Of a stretch of DNA of 42,323 nucleotides, positions 34,978-42,323 are shown piece after piece. Origin of the DNA: Ichthyophonus hoferi (lineage: Eukaryota; Opisthokonta; Ichthyosporea; Ichthyophonida; Ichthyophonidae); the NCBI GenBank assembly GCA_002751075.1, contig NAOQ01000006.1, positions 172,482-214,804 on the forward strand, given 5' to 3'. Every line of letters starts with the position of its first letter. The stretch's first letter is position 1. Made by a program: the position numbers and the translations under genes. Under the pieces are notes generated by a model. The model had not been told where the DNA came from. It saw nothing but the letters and a program-made list of their open reading frames with translations, and made no database searches.

Positions 34978-37900
34978 AAGAACATGCCTTTAAAGGTGGA
35001 AGAGAAGGACAACTGTCATATAGTGGCTGATTGGGCAGCAGCATCTCGTACATGCAAGTTTCAGCATATTTGCAAACATTGAGCAAGCCTCCTACTGAAG
35101 CTCAGCTAAATAGCTCCTGCCCTTATTTCAGCAGCTGAGGCAACCTTGAGGTTTTACCTCCAACACCTAATTGTGTAGGAACAGCACATCTTAGCAGGAT
35201 TAGTATCCCTTCAATTTGCCCATACAACATGATTGAGCATGAAACGGCAGTTTAATTCCAAGGAGACACCCATGTACAGCCAATACTTTATGGAACTTTA
35301 CATAACGAAACTGAGGCTAATTGAGTCTGGTAGCACGTTTTTAAGTAGGCTGATAATAGCCAAGATAATGTTGGAGACAGACCTGAAATTTAAGAATGGG
35401 CACATTCTAGCTAATACTCTCTAGGTCATGACTGAGGCCAGGCATATGGCCAAGGACATGGACTTGTTTGTCACATCATTTCATAGTAAACATAGTAAAG
35501 GAACTTTGATGGAGTTTGGTGATTTCATAACCTACCATGAGACCCACTCCAAATCCAGCAATAACCTCTAAGGAATTACAGTCAACTTCCTTATGACATC
35601 AGTTTTTTAAATGCTGAAAACCTCAACACTAAGTGTGAGATATGGAATGGTCCGGACAGGCTTTACCATTATCTAGCATTGAAGAGAGTCAATGGCCTAT
35701 TGTTATTCCACAGTAGGGGACAAAATTGGAAGAATAAACAAGATCAATGATCTTCTTTCAGAAAGTTGAGAGGGAAAAATGTGAAAAAGCCAGCAAAGGT
35801 ATAATAGCGGGAGAATTGATGTCCTAAATAACAACAGCATTTATCAACAAGTTAGCTATTGAAGTCATGCCTACTACAAACGTTTTTATATTAAACAGTG
35901 AAACATCTCAACACCTACATTTCTGTAAAGAGTATTTTATATTTTTTAAGCCTGAGATATCTTCTGTTAAATAAAGAAACAGCAAACAAAACAATGCTAT
36001 GGAATCTGAGAACATTAAATTACTTACGAAAATAGGTAATATTGAAAGGACTACAACAATTGCAAATGCGTTATATATCCTAGATTTAAAAATAAATCTG
36101 CTTTCTATCCCTTCTTTGAGGGGAAAAGGAATAATTCTCATTGTTATAAAAGAGCACGTGTTTCTTATGCAGAATGCACAAGTAATGCTTCAAGGGAACA
36201 CAATCAATGATTGCTTGTAGAGGCTGATTGTAAAAATAGTGTCCCCTTACAAAAATAATGATAAGAAGCCTCTAGAAATCATTGCCAATCTCACCATTAA
36301 CCCCAAACCTGAGCAGGAGATTGGGCCCAAGAATACAATGGTATTAATCTCTTATAGACTTCTACACTCAAGATTCATGCACCCAAGTAGGGGAGCTGTG
36401 CTGTTAGCTCTATCTTGGCGTAATACCAAAGTAGAAGGGAGCCCTGTCAAAGATTTTAAAGCTTGCAATCTCTCCAGGTTAAAACATGCCCCATATCCCA
36501 ATCAGACTAACAGAGCTAATAGAGTTCTGCAGAAAGAGCATTTAGACCTTGCTGGTCTATTGAAACTGTCACACACCAGTTACAAATGCATAGATACATT
36601 TTCTGATGAATACTCACACTAAATTACTTTTTTTCTTCTTAAAAAGAAGTCTGAAACATCTTCATGTTTTAAATAGTAGTGTGCTTATACTACAGCTAAG
36701 TATGATAAAACATTGTCAACTATAATGACAGATAAAGGTTCCGAGTTTGTAAACTTGGCATTTGACAGTTACCTGAAGAAACATGATATTTTTCATCAAA
36801 AAACAACTCCTTGCCATCTTTAGCAAAACGGGATAAATGAGCGTCTTAATCAGACACTGTTTACAATGGTAAGAAACTTCTTGGTATAAAGCAGACTACC
36901 TGAATTTTTTTAGGATAAAGCAATATAAACTGCAGCTTATACCCTCAATGTGCTTCCTTTCCAAATTATTGAAAAAATAAATGTAACATAAAATTTGTGG
37001 CACGAAACCAAAATTCCTACTAATTGATTGAGAGAGCTTTTGAATGCAAGTGTTTCTACAAGCTGGAGACCTCAGAAAAGATCTTTCCACATACAAGTAA
37101 AGCAGTTATGGTAGGCTACAAACTTACACAAAAGGCATGCAGGCTTTCAGATTTGAGGAGTCATATGATAGTGGCAAGTAGAGGTGTACTATTTTATAAG
37201 AACTGCTTTCCTTTGTATAAGGGCAAGACGCTAGTACTGCTATATGACATGGTATTATCTTCAAACGCCAGAAGAACTGGTCCAAAGGAATTGGCTGAAA
37301 ACTAAAAGCTACCCCAGAAAAAATTTCAACTCCAAAGACCCAAAGACAGAATACATTCTTAAACCATCTCCTAAGGCCGTGGAGCTGACTGATGAGACAG
37401 CATTTGAGTGAGAGTTTGGTAAACCTATGATAGTAGAGCACCCAGCCCCTAGGAAGAACAATAGGTTTTCTCCAGCTATACCCAAAAAACGTAGGTATTC
37501 ATTAGAGTGCTTACCAACTGAAGAGGAGTTTCAGGTTCCCACTCCCGACTGGAATCATAATAAATTCAAATATGCACCAGCAGTCACGTGCTCCAGTATT
37601 CAGTATTCCAAGGACCTCTTGATTGGCCCTGCACTCCACATCACGTCATTACTTAAACTGCATAGCCTGGAAGTACCAAAATCTGTATCTATTATGATGA
37701 AGTCCCCCTATGGCCAGAATGGGAAAAGGCCATGCAGCAGGAAATGAAGGTTCTCCATGACAACTCAACGTGGAATGTGGTTGTTTGCATACAAGATCAA
37801 CCAATGTTGAGACTAACGTGAATATTCAATGCCAAGCATGAAAGCAGAGGAATATACCAGGTGTAAAGCCCATCTTGCAGTAATGGGTAATCATTGATCC

Positions 37901-39214
37901 CCCAACATAGACTGTTTTGGCATAGGGTCCCCCATATGCTTTTTGACAACTGTGCAGATCCTCCTTGCTGTGGCTGCAGCCAGCATTATGGAGCTGGCTC
38001 AACTTAACATAGTTAGTGTGTATCTGAATGGGAAGCTTGAGTAGAAAATTTACATGTATTAGCCTGAGGGTTTTGTAGATACTAAGTGTTTTAAAGGTGT
38101 GTGTAAGCTTCAATTATCATTATATGGTCTGAAACAGTCTGCTTTCATATGACAACGTATTTTAGCAGAAGTCTTGGCAGGGGAACGTTTATTCCTACTA
38201 ATACTGACTTCTGTCTCTTCATATCCAAAAGAATGCCATACTTCTTGACTATCTGTGCTGTGTGTATGTAGATGATACGTTGATAATGGCTGATAGTAAA
38301 GCTGTTATTGGCAGACTCATCAAGAGCATGAAAGGCAAGTTCAATATAAAAGAGCCAGGTTTTCCCTTCAGAGTATTTTGGATACCATATAATAAAGGAT
38401 GAGAATAGTCCCACTCACTTATTTCAAGAAGGTTACGTGAGAGAAATTATTCACAAGTATGATATGACAATTGTCAACCATATCATGTCATTGATCCTAC
38501 CTGTCAGGTAGCAGCTTTGGATAAAGCCAACCCCAATGACCCTTTGTAATATAAAGGAATAGCAAACAGTCATAAGATGTCTTTTATGGGCTTCAGGCTA
38601 ACTCACCTGGACATTGTATATGCAGTGTGTTTTCTGGGCCAGTTTGCTTCAAATCCTTTCAATTCACATTGGAAGATGGTATTGAAGGTGACAGCATGCC
38701 TCAACTTTTGTCCATATAGGAATATTGCTTATCATAGTAAGCCTTTAAAGTTTACAATCTATACAGATATACCAGCTTTTCTGGGGATATATAGATGCAA
38801 GAAAATCTACAAATAGTTTTACATTGTTCATTTCAGGTTCTCCAGTGTCCTGAATGAGCAAGAAGCATACCACTGTGGTAATGACCAGTATGGAAGCTGA
38901 ATATAGCCTTATGTACAGCAGCAACTCAAGAAATAACGTGGATAATTAACATCTTGGAGAGTCTTGGAATCCTCAGCAAGCCAGTCCTCATGTAGGAGGA
39001 CAACCAGTCTACAATTTGGTTTACTGAGAGCTATGGTATCTTGGAACATGAAGCCTATCCCAATAAAATTCCATTACACCAAGGCCACCATACAGGGTGG
39101 AACGGTAGTCATGTAGCAGGTGTCATGGAGCAAAAGGCTGATATTTTCACCATGGCTTTCTCCTCAAATAAATTTGTCAGAGTTCACTTACTACTAAGTT
39201 GAGATAACTAGAGT

Positions 39215-39592
39215 TAATGTCTATAAAGGTATATAGCAATGTAGGGTGAATTTTATTAAAAAAGGCTAGTCAGGGCTGTATAGTGATACCCATACATTTA
39301 TGTGAGCTTTTTAAATTTGAGTAGATACAATTTTCACATCATTGGAGTATGGGAGTAGAGTAATTATTTAATGAGCTATTATGTTAAGCTCTTTGATCTA
39401 GTGGGTCAATATTTAATAATATAAATTTAATTGGTAGTAAAATGCTTATTTATAGACTATGAACCAGTTTATGGGGTTAACCCAAAATAAGCCAATTATT
39501 AAAAATCAAGACTGCTACTTATAACTCAACTTTTTTTATTAAAAAAACAGGTTCATAAGATAGGAAAAGCATATAACCAAGACTTGGGTCGG
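39215..39592 (+). repeat. right LTR of the plus-strand copia element
   Basis: Second copy of the LTR, about 75% like the left one by eye. It is followed not by host sequence but by another gag start, so it may be shared between two tandem elements. Confidence 0.7.
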
Positions 39593-40020
39593 TAATCAAG
39601 ACCAGCTAAATGGATAAATACGTAAGAAAAATTATTGCGTTTCAAGTTTGTTTAAATATCTGTTAGATATTTATTATTTATTGCCTGTTATATCTAGCAA
39701 TTTATCCTCCGACGACAATTATATAAAACATAAACTCATACTAACTCTCATCACTGCCACCCAGTCTGTGAGAAAAGACAAGAAGGTTCAGGTAGACCTT
39801 CCTACTGATTTAGAATCATCAACTGAGGACCAAGCTTCCCTTGAAACTTCTTTATCAAATGATTTCGACTTATTTAATTCCACCTCTACAGATAGTCTAA
39901 GGTCAGCAACAAACTCAGAGAAGGTACCTCTAAAGATCAAGATTATGATAAAATGTTTTCTGGATATAACATGGTTTGGAAAAACTGATAGATTACCATT
40001 GTGAAGTACTCTGCTAAAAT
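39593..40020 (+). mobile_element. start of a second copia internal region
   Basis: Sequence after the right LTR resembles the gag start of the first element (34.26-34.62 kb), including a TGCCTGTTAT stretch and a downstream run like STEDQASLETS. It ends near 40.0 kb. This is the remnant of a tandem or second copy, truncated. Confidence 0.7.
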
Positions 40021-40029
40021 TGCAGCTTC

Positions 40030-42323
40030 TTACTCCTTGTAGTCTCTATATGATTGAACATCTTTTAAACTGATTGTCATATATTTTTATTGACGTCATG
40101 CTATGAAATTGTTGAAAAACAATGGGAATTTTTTTTCCTATTCTTGTAATCATTGGTACATATTTCATAGTTAATATATCAAATACCACTTCAGAAATTA
40201 GATACTAAGGTCATTCCAGTACCCAAACCTCTTCTGGTACTATCTCCAGCTCCATTTTTCTTTTAATAACAAGCTCTTGTTTGTTCAGTAGTGGAAAAGA
40301 CCTGGCATACAATATGGAATTGTTTTAGGCTGATGACCGATTTATGGGCTGTCATTTGCTGGAATACCAATGGGTAACCCTGTATTAAAAGTTGCTGGAG
40401 TCACAGAGGTCAAACCTATTAATGCAATTTATTAACCTGATTTGCTCTGCATGGGATACTCATGCTTTCCTCTTGATTGGCCAGCATCTACATCCTTTGG
40501 AGCTCCCTGATTTGTCATTAAATTTAATTTTGAAGTATTTTGTAAACTGTTTAGTAGGTTTGTGACTTTGGGTAATGACGGTGCAGTTTTATTCATTTTA
40601 AAATCCAAATCTGAGTTTGTTACCAACATTGCAGTTGGTCTCTCTTGAAACAATGTTAGATCTATTGAATATTTGATTTTCCTCCTTGTTAGCAAGATTG
40701 GAGGCCTTTAGAGTTGACTCTTCTATCATTAATTCTCCACTACTTGATGTTGTCCTTTTCCATTCTTGATAAGGGGTAAGAGATTTTTATAGAACTTCAA
40801 ATTGGAGTTTAGAATAATCTATCTCTCCTTCGGTAGAGATACTTAATATGTTACAGAGTTGGGGTAAAGTCCAAAATATATTCTTTCAATCTCTTCAGGT
40901 GCCAATTTGGACTTGACTAACTTGTGGATAACCACCTTGGTTTCTACGACATGCAGGCACTGAAAAGAAAGTGGTGTCTTGCTGTGCCACACTGAACAGT
41001 GTAATGCCTCTAAAAAAGTTGTTGTAGGGGATAGGTTGAATAGATTAAATGCCTAAGCGGCTGGGTTGACTGCTTCTGGCTAAACCCCTTGGTTAAACTG
41101 AGCATGTGGCAATAAATCTGATTTTATTCACTCAAATCTTTATAGGCCTCTTAATTGTGACTGATTGCTCAACATGATGTAGGGTCAAACATTGCTGAAC
41201 CATGCCCTCCTGATCACAGTACTATTTATTGCATGAAAATTCTCTCAATTTTTCCACCCCACCACCCCCCCAAAAGCAAAATCACAAACAGGTGCAAAAG
41301 TGGGACACCATGAAGCACTGCTACCATATTGGGGAAGTGTTGAAAACCCACAAAAGTCTCAGCCTTGGCCTTCATGCAGAATCATATAAAATAATTTGAA
41401 AATAGTCCAGGGCAACCAAATAAGCTTGTGAGCTACTGATGCTTATGGTGTAAGGTCTTGTCAAGTCCACAAAGACTCTGTAGGGTAAGTAGCCAACCAC
41501 TTTGTAGTGTTGGGTTAATGCGTTTGGATGCCTTGATAGACTTGGATATTGCGCAGGTGCCATAGTCAGTTCATACTGCATGGTCTTTCCAATTTTAAAG
41601 TGGATGCCTTCTAGAGAATTAAAAATAAACTTGGTACTTGTGTGAGTTAACCTGTGATGCAGCTGGCCCATACTCAATTCTGTGGTGAATGCTGAGATTT
41701 GATGGTTACTAAGCTGGCTCATTTTACTTCTCTTTAATAACTTGCATTCAGGTAGTACAATGTGTCATCCAGGTATCTAGTCATTAGTTCCTTCTCACCC
41801 TTGTGTACCAATAAAGTCAACTATTGAATGACACAGCTAAATCTACATTCATTTTGATGCAGCCTTCTTTGGGAAACTATGTTGGCTCTGCAGGTTCATA
41901 CATAAAGAGCATTCTCATTTTTAACTATAATGTACTCAATTGGAATTTGGGAGAGTAGAGTTACTGCCCCTCTTCCTTCAACTCTGGAGTTTTCATTTTA
42001 TCCTACAATACACTTTAAGATACCTTCTCAATACTTAAAAAGCATTCCAGGTCATGAAATGTATTATCACTGGATTCACTCTTAAGAAATAACCCCAATA
42101 TGTCTCTCTCAACATTCTTGTCAATGTTGGTAACTAAGCAAGCAATTTCCTATGTAGAAATTACCCAATGACTAATGGGATCCTGCCTGAGTCTTTTTAA
42201 ACAGTAGACATTGCTTCTTGAGAAAAGTTTTGTTTTTCCAATCTTTTTTTCTTTCACCCGTGTCTGGCTTGGCTGTGTCTTCCTTTTCCCGGGTAGTAAC
42301 CACTGTGCTCTGGTCAGTATAAT
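40030..42323 (-). mobile_element. old Ty1/copia fragment: integrase and upstream, runs off the window
   Basis: Minus-strand copia remnant. Around 41.37-41.72 kb it encodes the pre-integrase and early integrase region, with MGQLHHRLTHTS (zinc-binding HH side) and VDLTRPYTISI (the counterpart of the family's D-GP stretch). At 40.43-40.70 kb is the polar linker usual between integrase and reverse transcriptase. The element continues past the right edge. Several breaks; old. It probably belongs with 32.4-33.9 kb. Confidence 0.65.

Larger units (their letters stand above)
33895..39595 (+). mobile_element. Ty1/copia retrotransposon, full layout but old and broken
   Basis: About 5.7 kb between two direct LTRs, in copia order: gag region about 34.3-35.8 kb, protease and its linker about 35.9-36.2 kb, integrase about 36.3-37.3 kb, reverse transcriptase about 37.6-38.5 kb and RNase H about 38.5-39.2 kb. 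Integrase before reverse transcriptase identifies Ty1/copia rather than gypsy. Signature pieces are LNLLSIPSL-like protease linker text, QQNG (integrase), VDDTLIMAD (reverse transcriptase) and a late ADIFT (RNase H). It is broken by well over ten changes across all parts. The LTRs differ at roughly a quarter of positions by eye, so the insertion is ancient. A sequence like TGGAATCAGAGCC after the left LTR resembles copia primer-binding sites. Confidence 0.85.

Overview
This is nuclear DNA from an intron-rich eukaryote. The genes have many short GT-AG introns, a few hundred bases at most. The gene set is PACSIN/syndapin (F-BAR plus SH3), PRC1/Ase1/MAP65, mitochondrial ribosomal protein mS23, an ER-type DnaJ with a complete zinc finger, and a near-intronless PPR protein. 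A PACSIN-type F-BAR/SH3 protein points to the animal side of the opisthokonts. Together with the compact genes and the long PPR protein, I lean to a unicellular holozoan or an early-branching animal; the exact lineage is an inference. Nothing looks prokaryotic.

Layout, left to right. 1-1416: AT-rich, no gene. 1417-3270 (-): PPR protein. 3271-4981: intergenic, with a cell-cycle-style promoter (E2F-like site, four CCAAT boxes, TATA) before PRC1. 4982-12114 (+): PRC1-like spindle midzone protein in 17 exons, 845 aa. 12115-16049: no gene seen. 16050-18297 (+): mS23 in about six exons. 19041-22329 (-): secretory DnaJ in eight exons, 357 aa, convergent with mS23. 22330-25369: intergenic, holding an inverted repeat whose arms both encode the end of one small protein. 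25370-28920 (-): PACSIN in ten exons, 424 aa, interrupted by a run of N flanked by an identical 165-bp direct repeat that is probably an assembly artefact. 28921-31560: AT-rich, with one broken small gene of an unrecognised acidic, serine-rich type at 30402-30694. From about 31.5 kb to the end: old, broken Ty1/copia retrotransposons. A plus-strand copy with two diverged LTRs (about 33.9-39.6 kb), followed by the start of another copy, sits between two parts of a minus-strand copy, which fits a nested insertion.

The host genes are ordinary housekeeping genes (mitosis, mitochondrial gene expression, ER folding, membrane curvature) and do not form a pathway. The least expected signals are a strong excess of the octamer GCCAATCA (both strands, including introns), the inverted-repeat small-protein family at 24 and 30 kb, and a GC-AG intron in PRC1. 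I found no tRNA, rRNA, CRISPR array or evidence of a new defence or mobile system. All exon models were made by eye from splice signals, frame continuity and recognisable family motifs.
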